Source: Bacteroidales bacterium UBA5072
GTDB taxonomy: Bacteria; Bacteroidota; Bacteroidia; Bacteroidales; UBA10428
DNA length: 6,239 bases
Assembly (NCBI GenBank): GCA_002415855.1
Contig: DIAS01000036.1
Location: forward strand, 1 to 6,239
Reading direction: 5' to 3'
The notes under the pieces were generated by a model. The model ran no database searches. It was not told where the DNA came from and worked only from the letters and a program-made list of their open reading frames with translations. Below are positions 1 through 6,012 of this stretch, one piece after another. The first letter of the stretch is position 1. The number at the start of each line of letters is the position of its first letter. The position numbers were made by a program, and so were the translations under genes.

Positions 1-578
1 TGCGCCCGGGTGATGTCAGGTTTGTTGACCAGAACAAGGATGGCTTGATCAATGATGACGATAAGATAATGCTTGGAAGTCCTCTTCCGGATTTCGAAAT
101 GGGATTCCAGCTGAATCTGGAGTACAAAGGCATATATGCCAACGCTACCCTTACAGGTAAGTTCGGTATGCAGGTGATGCAGTCTTACAGGTCTTTTGCC
201 GACAATTTCACTCAGAACTATACGACACAGATATTCGGTCGCTGGCACGGTGAGGGTACCTCAACTAAAATCCCAAGGCTGGGCTATGCATCTACCCGCA
301 ATCAAAACTATATTTCAGATATCTATATGCATGATGCAGATTTTGTAAGAATCGCTAACCTCGTTTTGGGTTACAGGTTCGACAAACTCCTCAGCAAACT
401 CAACTGGATAAAAGGTGCATCAGTTTATACTTCCGTCAATAACCTCTATACCTTCACCAAATATGATGGCATGGATCCTGATGTAGGTTATGCTCCTGAC
501 AGCTGGGCTTCAGGTATTGATCTGGGCCTCTATCCGTTACCAAGAACGGTTATGTTTGGTATGAGTGTCACATTTTAA
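1..578 (+). CDS. SusC/RagA-family TonB-dependent outer-membrane transporter, C-terminal end (5' truncated by window)
   Basis: The open frame enters from the left edge (first whole codon at base 3) and ends at TAA 576-578, giving the last 191 residues of a protein that is normally about 1000 residues long. The TTG at 45 is internal, not a start. What is seen: an acidic Asp/Asn-rich loop at bases 27-62 (DQNKDGLINDDD, EF-hand-like) followed by LGSPLPDF, then RWHGEGTS, a SD.YMHDADFVRI stretch, NNLYTFTKYDGMDPD, and a terminal run ending in Phe. This order is characteristic of the C-terminal beta-barrel of SusC-like proteins, and the final aromatic residue suits recognition by the outer-membrane assembly machinery. 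From family knowledge, SusC imports oligosaccharides (or other bulky nutrients) through the outer membrane using TonB energy, with SusD as its lid. The substrate cannot be told from this end. SusD follows after 13 nt, so the two are co-transcribed. Confidence 0.95.
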   Translation, partial: RPGDVRFVDQNKDGLINDDDKIMLGSPLPDFEMGFQLNLEYKGIYANATLTGKFGMQVMQSYRSFADNFTQNYTTQIFGRWHGEGTSTKIPRLGYASTRNQNYISDIYMHDADFVRIANLVLGYRFDKLLSKLNWIKGASVYTSVNNLYTFTKYDGMDPDVGYAPDSWASGIDLGLYPLPRTVMFGMSVTF

Positions 579-591
579 TTAAACTCACACG

Positions 592-2322
592 ATGAAAAAG
601 ATATTCTATATAATAATTGCGACAACGGCCCTTCTGGTAAGCGGCTGTCAGGATTTTCTCGATACACGAAACCTGTATCAGAAAGATCTTACGAACTTCT
701 ACAAAACACCTACTGACATAACCGAAGCTATGGGAGGTGTGTACAATGCCCTATATGTAAATGGCGTATTCGGTGAGGAGCAACTTGCTGCAAACCTTAT
801 GAGCGACTACATGCTCGGGGGCGGCGGCCCGGATGATATTACGGCAAAGAACTGTGACAATTTCATTGACCCGACAGAGGATACCTACGCTGATCTCTGG
901 AAACAGACCTACAACGGTGTCTATCGCACAAACGCCATCATAGAGGCTGTTACGGATGCCGACTACTCAAGCTACTTCAATACTGCGGAGGAAGCCACCG
1001 ACTTCAAAAACACCGCTCTTGGCGAGGCATATTTCATGAGAGGCTTCTTCATGTACAGGGCTGCAAGGTTCTTCGGAGGAATGCCGCTTATCCCCAAAAC
1101 GGATTCACCGCGTGATGTTCCCCGCAACACCTTTACCGAAACTTTCGGACAGATTGCTGCTGACTTCATGATGGCGGCTAAAACCATGCCGGCAATCAAT
1201 CCAATGACTGTTCCGCTTTCAAATTACGGTCATACAAACCGCTGGGTGGCAAAAGCTTATATTGCCCGCACATACCTTTTCTATACAGGTTACATGACAA
1301 ACATCGAGAAGCAGGCAACAGCTGAGCTTCCGCTGCCGGATGGCACAAATCTTACAAAGGCGATGGTGGTAACTGAACTCAATGATGTGATTTCCAACAG
1401 CAATTACGAACTTACTCCCGACTTCAGGAACCTGTGGCCTTATTCATATGTAAACACAAGCGCCGGCAGCAATGTGCTGCCATGGGCTGCCACTGAACGC
1501 CTTGTCTGGGTTGGACAGGATGGTCCGAACTCTACAATTGGTACAGGTAATAAAGAGGTTATGTTTGCATTGAGGTTTGCATTCGGCAACTGGGGCTGGA
1601 ATGAAGGGCAAAAATACAATAACCGCGTTCCCCTCTTCTTCGGAATAAGGGGTAATTCATTGATCCCGTTCGCAGAGGGCTGGGGATGGGGACCGATACA
1701 TCCCGCATTCTTCAATGCCTGGCCAAACGAAGACCCGAGAAAACTTGGATCGGTACTTGAAATGGGCAAAGCAGAACAGGGCACCGGCGATTACCAGCCA
1801 AATAAGGGTGACCAGGAAACCGGTCTTTTCAACAAGAAATATTCACATCTGCAGCACAATGACCCCACCGGAGGTTCCGGGGGAGTACATGGCATGTTCT
1901 ATTATATCTACCATTGGAATAATGGTGATCCCATGCAGCTGGAGTCTGCACAGGACTTCTACTACCTCAGGTATGCAGAGGTGCTCCTTATGCATTCTGA
2001 ACTCACGGAGACAGCTGATGGTATTAATGCAGTAAGAGCAAGGGTTGGCCTTCCACCTGTGACCTATTCGCTTGAAAACCTCAAGAAGGAGAGACTTTAT
2101 GAGCTGGCATTCGAGGGTCTCAGATGGTTTGACCTGGTAAGGTGGGGTGATGTTGAAAATCCTGACAATACCTACTATTCTGTTTCCTGTAATGTCATGA
2201 ATTCAGGGGTCGCCGGTGTCTATGTCAACCCATACCGGACTGAAATAAAGGGACTTGTTCCGATACCGGAATCTGAAATCCGGCTCTCTAACGGTGCATA
2301 CGTGCAGAACCCGGGCTGGTAA
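592..2322 (+). CDS. SusD/RagB-family nutrient-binding outer-membrane lipoprotein
   Basis: A complete 576-residue protein, within the usual 450-650 range of the family. The ATG at 592 gives a lipoprotein signal peptide: Lys2-Lys3, a hydrophobic core, and lipobox VSGC with Cys19 as the lipidated residue, followed by QDFLD, the common mature N terminus of SusD proteins. Family landmarks in order: AYFMRGFFMYRAARFFGGMPL at about residues 146-166, and NRWVAKAYIARTYLFY at 216-231 (both in the TPR-like helical SusD N-terminal region). Next is a Trp/Gly-rich segment at about 329-375 with NNR (343-345) and GIRG (351-354), then YLRYAEVLLMHSE, the signature ELAFEGLRWFDLVRWGD at 504-520, and a C-terminal PIPESEI...QNPGW. 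It is expected to sit on the cell surface as a lid over the SusC barrel and to bind the substrate before import. It lies between susC (13 nt) and a third lipoprotein gene (33 nt). The ligand is unknown; the aromatic-rich middle region is compatible with sugar stacking but does not prove a glycan substrate. Confidence 0.96.
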   Translation: MKKIFYIIIATTALLVSGCQDFLDTRNLYQKDLTNFYKTPTDITEAMGGVYNALYVNGVFGEEQLAANLMSDYMLGGGGPDDITAKNCDNFIDPTEDTYADLWKQTYNGVYRTNAIIEAVTDADYSSYFNTAEEATDFKNTALGEAYFMRGFFMYRAARFFGGMPLIPKTDSPRDVPRNTFTETFGQIAADFMMAAKTMPAINPMTVPLSNYGHTNRWVAKAYIARTYLFYTGYMTNIEKQATAELPLPDGTNLTKAMVVTELNDVISNSNYELTPDFRNLWPYSYVNTSAGSNVLPWAATERLVWVGQDGPNSTIGTGNKEVMFALRFAFGNWGWNEGQKYNNRVPLFFGIRGNSLIPFAEGWGWGPIHPAFFNAWPNEDPRKLGSVLEMGKAEQGTGDYQPNKGDQETGLFNKKYSHLQHNDPTGGSGGVHGMFYYIYHWNNGDPMQLESAQDFYYLRYAEVLLMHSELTETADGINAVRARVGLPPVTYSLENLKKERLYELAFEGLRWFDLVRWGDVENPDNTYYSVSCNVMNSGVAGVYVNPYRTEIKGLVPIPESEIRLSNGAYVQNPGW

Positions 2323-2355
2323 TTTGTTAACTAATAATATGAAATTCATACAGAT

Positions 2356-3174
2356 ATGAAAATGAATAAAATAACAGGTTTGATCGTCGGAACGCTGACC
2401 CTGGTTCTTGTGGCATGCCAACCGATTGAGAAAAGAGATGTTCTCACAAACAGCTTTGACCCGAATGACATTCAGCTTGCGGTTGTGCAGTCGACTACAG
2501 GCGGCAATGAACTTTCGATCCAGATGAACACACCGGGAATTGCCGGCTATTGGGATTATGTGATTGATAAGAAGTACTCAGACAGGGTAGAAGTAATCTT
2601 TCCAATTCCGGGAACGAGTACTTTCACATTTCATGTGACCACTCCCTACATTGAAAACGGCGATATCGCAAATCCCGTTTATGATATAACAAAAAGCATC
2701 GATGTGACAATCACCCAGCTTGACCATGCTCTTCCTGAGGCCTACTATAAGCTTGTTGGGGAGAATCTCGAAGGGAAGACCTGGGTTTTCGACGGTGTAG
2801 GAGGAGATAACGGACTATGGTGGTATATGTCAGATCCCGGTAAATGGTCTTCAGTGTGGTGGAATGCAGGCGGTACCTGCTGCCCTCCGGCAGATGTTTC
2901 AGGCAGGATGGTGTTTGACCTGGATGGCGGCGCCAACTTTACCTATTATGCATCACCAACCGCAACTGCTGTGACCGGAAGTTCATTCGCATTCAATGCA
3001 GATTACACCAAACTTACAATAAAAGGTCCTGCCAACATTCTGGGCTCGATGGACGGCGGCGGCAATAGCGGAGTATTCGAAATCAAGGAATTCACCGCTG
3101 ACCGACTGACACTCTTTGTGTCCAATGCCGCATGGAGTACCGGTTGGACGTGGACGTTTAAACCTCAGGTGTAA
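2356..3174 (+). CDS. SusCD-associated Trp-rich surface lipoprotein, putative glycan-binding protein
   Basis: 272 residues, last gene of the susCD operon. The ATG at 2356 gives a lipoprotein signal peptide with lipobox LVAC and Cys21. Residues about 22-120 look like a PKD/Ig-like beta-sandwich: alternating strands, GYWDY at 64-68, and a closing DVTITQLD strand near 116-123. Residues about 130-272 form a second beta-rich domain beginning EGKTWVFDG (139-147). It has many exposed-type aromatics: Trp155, 156, 164, 168, 169, then 250, 254 and 256, plus adjacent cysteines at 175-176. I recall this architecture (PKD-like domain plus a KTWV.D domain) from lipoproteins next to susCD in Bacteroidota, where the third lipoprotein commonly serves as a surface glycan-binding protein, like SusE/SusF. 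There is no catalytic motif that I recognise, so a binding role is inferred from position, lipidation and aromatic content. A divergent carbohydrate-active enzyme is less likely but not excluded. A bidirectional terminator follows at 3233-3279. Confidence 0.8.
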   Translation: MKMNKITGLIVGTLTLVLVACQPIEKRDVLTNSFDPNDIQLAVVQSTTGGNELSIQMNTPGIAGYWDYVIDKKYSDRVEVIFPIPGTSTFTFHVTTPYIENGDIANPVYDITKSIDVTITQLDHALPEAYYKLVGENLEGKTWVFDGVGGDNGLWWYMSDPGKWSSVWWNAGGTCCPPADVSGRMVFDLDGGANFTYYASPTATAVTGSSFAFNADYTKLTIKGPANILGSMDGGGNSGVFEIKEFTADRLTLFVSNAAWSTGWTWTFKPQV

Positions 3175-3206
3175 GAAAAGTAATCTGTAAGATCAGATAA
3201 TTCTGT

Positions 3207-3229
3207 GTACCCGGCCAATGTCCGGGTAC
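3207..3229. repeat. Perfect inverted repeat (8-bp stem hairpin) in the operon 3' region
   Basis: GTACCCGG (3207-3214) and CCGGGTAC (3222-3229) are exact reverse complements around a 7-nt loop. The hairpin lies 32 nt after the lipoprotein stop and just upstream of the terminator. It has no T-run after it on the plus strand, so it is probably not a terminator itself. A role as a 3' stabilising or processing hairpin is inference. Confidence 0.7.
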
Positions 3230-3232
3230 CGT

Positions 3233-3279
3233 AAAAAAGAGTGAGAGTGCCGGCGAAAGCAGGCACCTCACTTTTTTTT
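3233..3279. terminator. Bidirectional intrinsic terminator between the susCD operon and the converging mntH-like gene
   Basis: The stem GTGAG-A-GTGCC (3241-3251) pairs with GGCAC-CTCAC (3262-3271), with one bulged A. It is closed by a G-A mismatch and an inner GC-GAAA-GC tetraloop hairpin. Eight T residues follow at 3272-3279. On the other side six A residues (3233-3238) lie just outside the stem, so the minus-strand transcript also ends in a U-tract and the helix can extend through A-U pairs. This matches its place between two convergent genes that stop at 3174 and 3298. Confidence 0.9.
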
Positions 3280-3297
3280 AATGATAAAGGTTTGATT

Positions 3298-4560
3298 TCA
3301 ATTGAACACGCTGATCAATAATGCAATATTCAAAAGTGTCACTATTCCGCCGATGAAATACAACAGGACTTTTAAAAAATCAGAGTTTCTGTATTTCCCC
3401 ATAACTCTTTCTGAAGAGGTCAGGTAAACCTGCAGGAAGATTGTGAAAGGCAACTGAATACTCAGGCACATTTGTGATATAATCAGTCCGTTGAACGGGT
3501 TTGATATTAAAAATATAATGCCCAGCCCTATTAACAATGATACGGCAACGCCCAGCCGTGAGTGATTATCTTTAATATCGTACGGTTCCCCGAACATGCC
3601 GGAAAAAATTGATCCGGCAGCCATACCTGATGTAATCGAAGAAGCTATACCCGCAAACAAAAGTGCCACAGCGAAAACAATTGTTGCATGATTGCCCAGC
3701 AGGGGAGCCAGCAACCGGTTCGCCTGTTCAAGCTCTGAAACCGGGGTTCCTGTTCTAAAAAAAGTTGCCGCCGCCAGAAGAATTATGGCGCTGTTTATCG
3801 CCCAACCTATAATCATTGAAAACAATGTGTCAAAAAACTCGAATTTCAATTGCCTCTTTATTATTGTATCGTCTTTCAGGTTCCACTGGCGACTCTGAAT
3901 AATTTCGGAATGCAAATAGAGGTTGTGAGGCATTACCACAGCACCCAATACACTCATAATTATAATAATGGACCCTTTGGGAAACGTCGGAACAACCCAT
4001 CCGGTTACTGCGGAGTTCCAGTCAATATTTACAAGCGAAAGTTCATACAGGAAAGACAGGCCAATTACTGAAACAAACGCTATGATCCATTTCTCAATGA
4101 TTTTATAAGAGTTGGTATAAAGCATTATCAGAACAAATATGGTGACCAGAATCGCCCCTGCTCTTACGGGTACATTGAATAACATTTTCAGGGCAATGGC
4201 TCCGCCTAAAATCTCGGCGAGTGATGTGGAGACCGATGCCAGCATAGCCGAAGAGAGCAATAGTCTGGAGTACCGGGGTTTAATATATAAGGTAGCGGCC
4301 TCGGAGAGGCATAATCCGGTGGCAATCCCCAGGTGAGCTGCATTGTGCTGCAATATGACTAGCATTATTGTAGAAAGGGTTACCACCCACAGGAGTGCAT
4401 AGCCGTAATCGGCTCCCGCAGCCAGGTCTGACGCCCAGTTTCCCGGATCGATAAATCCAACCGTTACCAACAGCCCGGGACCTATGAACTTTAAAATACC
4501 CAGGCCGCCGTAACCAGCTTTATAATTCCTGTTGTCAATATTTCGTAAAAACCTGAACAT
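3298..4560 (-). CDS. Nramp/MntH-family divalent metal-ion transporter
   Basis: 420 residues from the ATG at 4560, usual length for bacterial Nramp proteins, with about 11 hydrophobic helices. The longest frame begins five codons earlier at a TTG (4575). The ATG is preferred because AGGA lies 6 nt before it and MFRFLRN is a normal cytosolic N terminus. Numbering from this ATG: helix 1 has the Nramp signature DPGNWASD with Asp38 and Asn41, and helix 6 has A207-V-V-M210-P-H212-N. Together these are the metal ligands (Asp, Asn, Met) of the family, and the Met favours Mn2+/Fe2+ over Mg2+. Helix 10 keeps LIISQMCLS, then LTSSERVMG. The expected role is import of manganese or iron across the inner membrane. 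Oddly, the helix-3 motif normally read as TDLAE is TSLAE here (Ser113 for Asp), and an upstream helix-3 Glu aligns with Met106, so proton coupling may differ. It is convergent with the Sus operon and divergent from the dehydrogenase gene. Confidence 0.93.
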   Translation of the reverse strand: MFRFLRNIDNRNYKAGYGGLGILKFIGPGLLVTVGFIDPGNWASDLAAGADYGYALLWVVTLSTIMLVILQHNAAHLGIATGLCLSEAATLYIKPRYSRLLLSSAMLASVSTSLAEILGGAIALKMLFNVPVRAGAILVTIFVLIMLYTNSYKIIEKWIIAFVSVIGLSFLYELSLVNIDWNSAVTGWVVPTFPKGSIIIIMSVLGAVVMPHNLYLHSEIIQSRQWNLKDDTIIKRQLKFEFFDTLFSMIIGWAINSAIILLAAATFFRTGTPVSELEQANRLLAPLLGNHATIVFAVALLFAGIASSITSGMAAGSIFSGMFGEPYDIKDNHSRLGVAVSLLIGLGIIFLISNPFNGLIISQMCLSIQLPFTIFLQVYLTSSERVMGKYRNSDFLKVLLYFIGGIVTLLNIALLISVFN

Positions 4561-4704
4561 AGTTGTTCCTGGCAAGGAGTATTAAATTATGATTGCAAAG
4601 ATCGTAAGGATAGTTGTGTCTGCAATTTATATCAAATATTATTTCCTAATTTTAATCAGTTGATTTTATTTACTATCTGTTCGATTAACAAAAATTTAAG
4701 CCCG
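4561..4704. promoter_or_regulatory. Divergent intergenic region shared by the mntH-like and dehydrogenase genes
   Basis: An AT-rich 144-bp spacer that must hold the 5' regulatory signals of both genes. Read on the minus strand, ATTG (4623-4626) lies 19 nt before GATCTTTG (4596-4603), which matches the Bacteroidota -33/-7 pattern (TTTG, 19-21 nt, TAnnTTTG) with one mismatch in each box. This is a candidate mntH promoter, with its start point about 30 nt upstream of the ATG. On the plus strand TAATTTTA (4647-4654) matches 7 of 8 bases of the -7 box but has no good -33 partner. A near-palindrome, AATCA-GT-TGATT, sits at 4654-4665. I recognise no MntR, Fur or DtxR-type operator. Confidence 0.4.
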
Positions 4705-5811
4705 ATGGAAAAGAAATTCATTCCATTTGAAATCCTGGAAAAATTCACGGTGGATCTTATGGTAAAAGCAGGTATTCCTGAAGCAGATGCCAGAATAGTC
4801 GGCGATGCATTGCTGCAAGCCGACAAGCTCGGATTTGACTCCCATGGAGTTAATCGCCTCAAGAGCATTTATCTTGACCGTATCAAGGACGGCATTCTAA
4901 ACCCTGTTACCAATTATAAAATCGTCAGGGAAGGTCCGACAACTGCCGTAATAGACGGACAAAACGGGATGGGCCATGTCATATCATATAACGCTATGAA
5001 GATGGCCATTGAAAAAGCAAAAAAATATGGCATGGGAATGGTAGCTGTCCGCAATTCGAGTCACTACGGTTTTGCCGGTTATTACCCGCTGATGGCTGTC
5101 CGCCAGAATATGATCGGGATAACGGGTACAAATGCACGCCCGTCAACTGCCCCGACTTTCGGCGTGGACAATATGCTTGGTACGAACCCCCTGACTTTCG
5201 CTATGCCGACCGATGAAGCTTTTCCTTTTTTACTCGACTGTGCCACTTCAATAACCCAGAGAGGTAAGGTAGAGCTGTATGCCCGCGAAGGGAAAGAACT
5301 ACCCAAAGGGTGGGTAATTGATGAGAACGGCGAGAGTAAAACCAATTCATCAGAAGTCCTTAAAGACCTCATTGCCGGTAAAGCCGCCCTGACACCGCTC
5401 GGAGGGGTGGGTGAAGAAACCGGAGGCTATAAGGGATACGGATACGCCACAGTGGTAGAGATACTTTCAGCTGCTCTCCAGCAGGGCGCTTTCATGAAGA
5501 TGCTTTTGGGCTTTGAGAACGGGAAGAAAGTGCCGTACCGTATTGGTCATTTCTTTATGGCCGTGGATATCAGTGCTTTTACTGATCCCGAAGATTTTGG
5601 AAAAACTACAGGCAGTATTTTGCGCGAGCTCAGGGCCTCGAGGAAAATGCCCGGGCAGACACGCATTTATACGGCCGGTGAAAAGGAATACTACACCTGG
5701 ATGGAAAGAAAAGACAAAGGTGCGCCTTTCAGCAGCGAGCTCCTGGCAGAATTCCGGGCCTTATGCGATGAATACGGCCTGAAGGATTATCTGCCTAATT
5801 TTGAGGGTTAG
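4705..5811 (+). CDS. Malate/L-lactate dehydrogenase-family (Ldh_2) NAD(P)-dependent oxidoreductase
   Basis: 368 residues from the ATG at 4705, against 330-370 typical for the family. An in-frame TTG at 4660 would add 15 codons, but those residues (MILFTICSINKNLSP) are unlike the family N terminus, whereas MEKKFIPFEILEKF is normal. Family landmarks: DSHG with His47 and Arg51 four residues later (the pair matching catalytic His44 and Arg48 of DlgD), NSSHYGFAGYY with His120, GTNPLTFAMP at 159-168, LLDCATS at 176-182, and the Gly-rich GGYKGYGYATVVEIL at 240-254. It should be a soluble cytosolic enzyme reducing a 2-oxo acid to a 2-hydroxy acid or the reverse with NAD(P)H. Relatives act on malate, lactate, sulfolactate, ureidoglycolate and 2,3-diketogulonate, so the substrate cannot be named. 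It is a single-gene transcription unit to judge from the terminator that follows and the divergent neighbour. Confidence 0.93.
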   Translation: MEKKFIPFEILEKFTVDLMVKAGIPEADARIVGDALLQADKLGFDSHGVNRLKSIYLDRIKDGILNPVTNYKIVREGPTTAVIDGQNGMGHVISYNAMKMAIEKAKKYGMGMVAVRNSSHYGFAGYYPLMAVRQNMIGITGTNARPSTAPTFGVDNMLGTNPLTFAMPTDEAFPFLLDCATSITQRGKVELYAREGKELPKGWVIDENGESKTNSSEVLKDLIAGKAALTPLGGVGEETGGYKGYGYATVVEILSAALQQGAFMKMLLGFENGKKVPYRIGHFFMAVDISAFTDPEDFGKTTGSILRELRASRKMPGQTRIYTAGEKEYYTWMERKDKGAPFSSELLAEFRALCDEYGLKDYLPNFEG

Positions 5812-5865
5812 ATTTCCCGACTCTGTCAATTCCGGATATTATTACCGGTGCTTCAAAGTATTGCC

Positions 5866-5896
5866 CGGCATGGAAGTCTTCGAATGCCGTATTTTT
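5866..5896 (+). terminator. Probable intrinsic terminator of the dehydrogenase gene
   Basis: CGGCAT (5866-5871) pairs exactly with ATGCCG (5884-5889). The interior can add a short GAA/TTC helix. The stem is followed by TATTTTT (5890-5896). It lies 54 nt after the dehydrogenase stop and upstream of the next promoter, which fits a transcript end. The stem is short and the T-run is interrupted by one A, so it may be only moderately efficient. Confidence 0.6.
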
Positions 5897-5916
5897 AATA
5901 TTCGCTGAACCTGTTA

Positions 5917-5948
5917 CTTGACTTTGGGCCAGTTTAGCTGTAAATTTG
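5917..5948 (+). promoter_or_regulatory. Bacteroidota sigma-ABfr-type promoter (-33/-7) for the exported protein gene
   Basis: TAAATTTG (5941-5948) is an exact match to the Bacteroidota -7 element TAnnTTTG. CTTG (5917-5920) lies exactly 20 nt upstream and matches three of four bases of the -33 element TTTG. Transcription would start near 5953-5957, leaving a leader of roughly 55-60 nt before the ATG at 6013. It is the best promoter in the window. Confidence 0.72.
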
Positions 5949-5963
5949 GTAGAAATTAAGGAA

Positions 5964-5997
5964 TTACCATTTACACAAGCTGTAATTACAGCGGTAA
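5964..5997. repeat. Palindrome GCTGTAATTACAGC nested in a longer inverted repeat, in the leader of the last gene
   Basis: Bases 5979-5992 form a perfect 14-bp palindrome. It is flanked by TTACC (5964-5968) and GGTAA (5993-5997), which are also reverse complements, but the two arms are not symmetrically spaced around it. The element begins about 10 nt after the predicted transcription start and its outer arm ends 15 nt before the ATG. It could be an operator for a dimeric regulator, or an RNA hairpin (GCUGU-AAUU-ACAGC) near the ribosome-binding region. The sequence does not decide between these. Confidence 0.55.
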
Positions 5998-6012
5998 CCT
6001 AAAAGATAAGAC

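Noticed and set aside
27..62. EF-hand-like Asp/Asn loop near the start of the SusC fragment, considered as a dockerin-type or separate calcium-binding domain.
   Set aside because: This acidic loop is a regular feature of the C-terminal part of SusC-like barrels and needs no separate explanation.
1440..1784. Open frame of 114 codons on the minus strand inside susD, and similar antisense or shifted frames in susD, the Nramp gene and the dehydrogenase gene.
   Set aside because: They lie wholly within well-recognised genes, have no signal, domain or spacing of their own, and are explained as shadow frames of the real coding sequence.
2339..2359. A 6-codon open frame (ATG at 2339) whose TGA overlaps the ATG of the third lipoprotein gene (ATGA at 2356-2359).
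   Set aside because: It looks like translational coupling, but a frame this short arises easily by chance in AT-rich spacer sequence and there is no other sign that it is translated.
4561..4575. Five-codon N-terminal extension of the Nramp protein from a TTG at 4575.
   Set aside because: The ATG at 4560 has an AGGA at 6-nt spacing, and the added residues (MPGTT) bring nothing typical of the family.
4660..4704. Fifteen-codon extension of the dehydrogenase from a TTG at 4660.
   Set aside because: The added residues do not resemble the family N terminus, and the ATG at 4705 gives the normal start and length.
5947..5969. TGGTA/TACCA inverted repeat that could compete with the TTACC/GGTAA pairing as a switch in the leader of the last gene.
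   Set aside because: The left arm overlaps the -7 box and lies before the predicted transcription start, so it would not be in the RNA.
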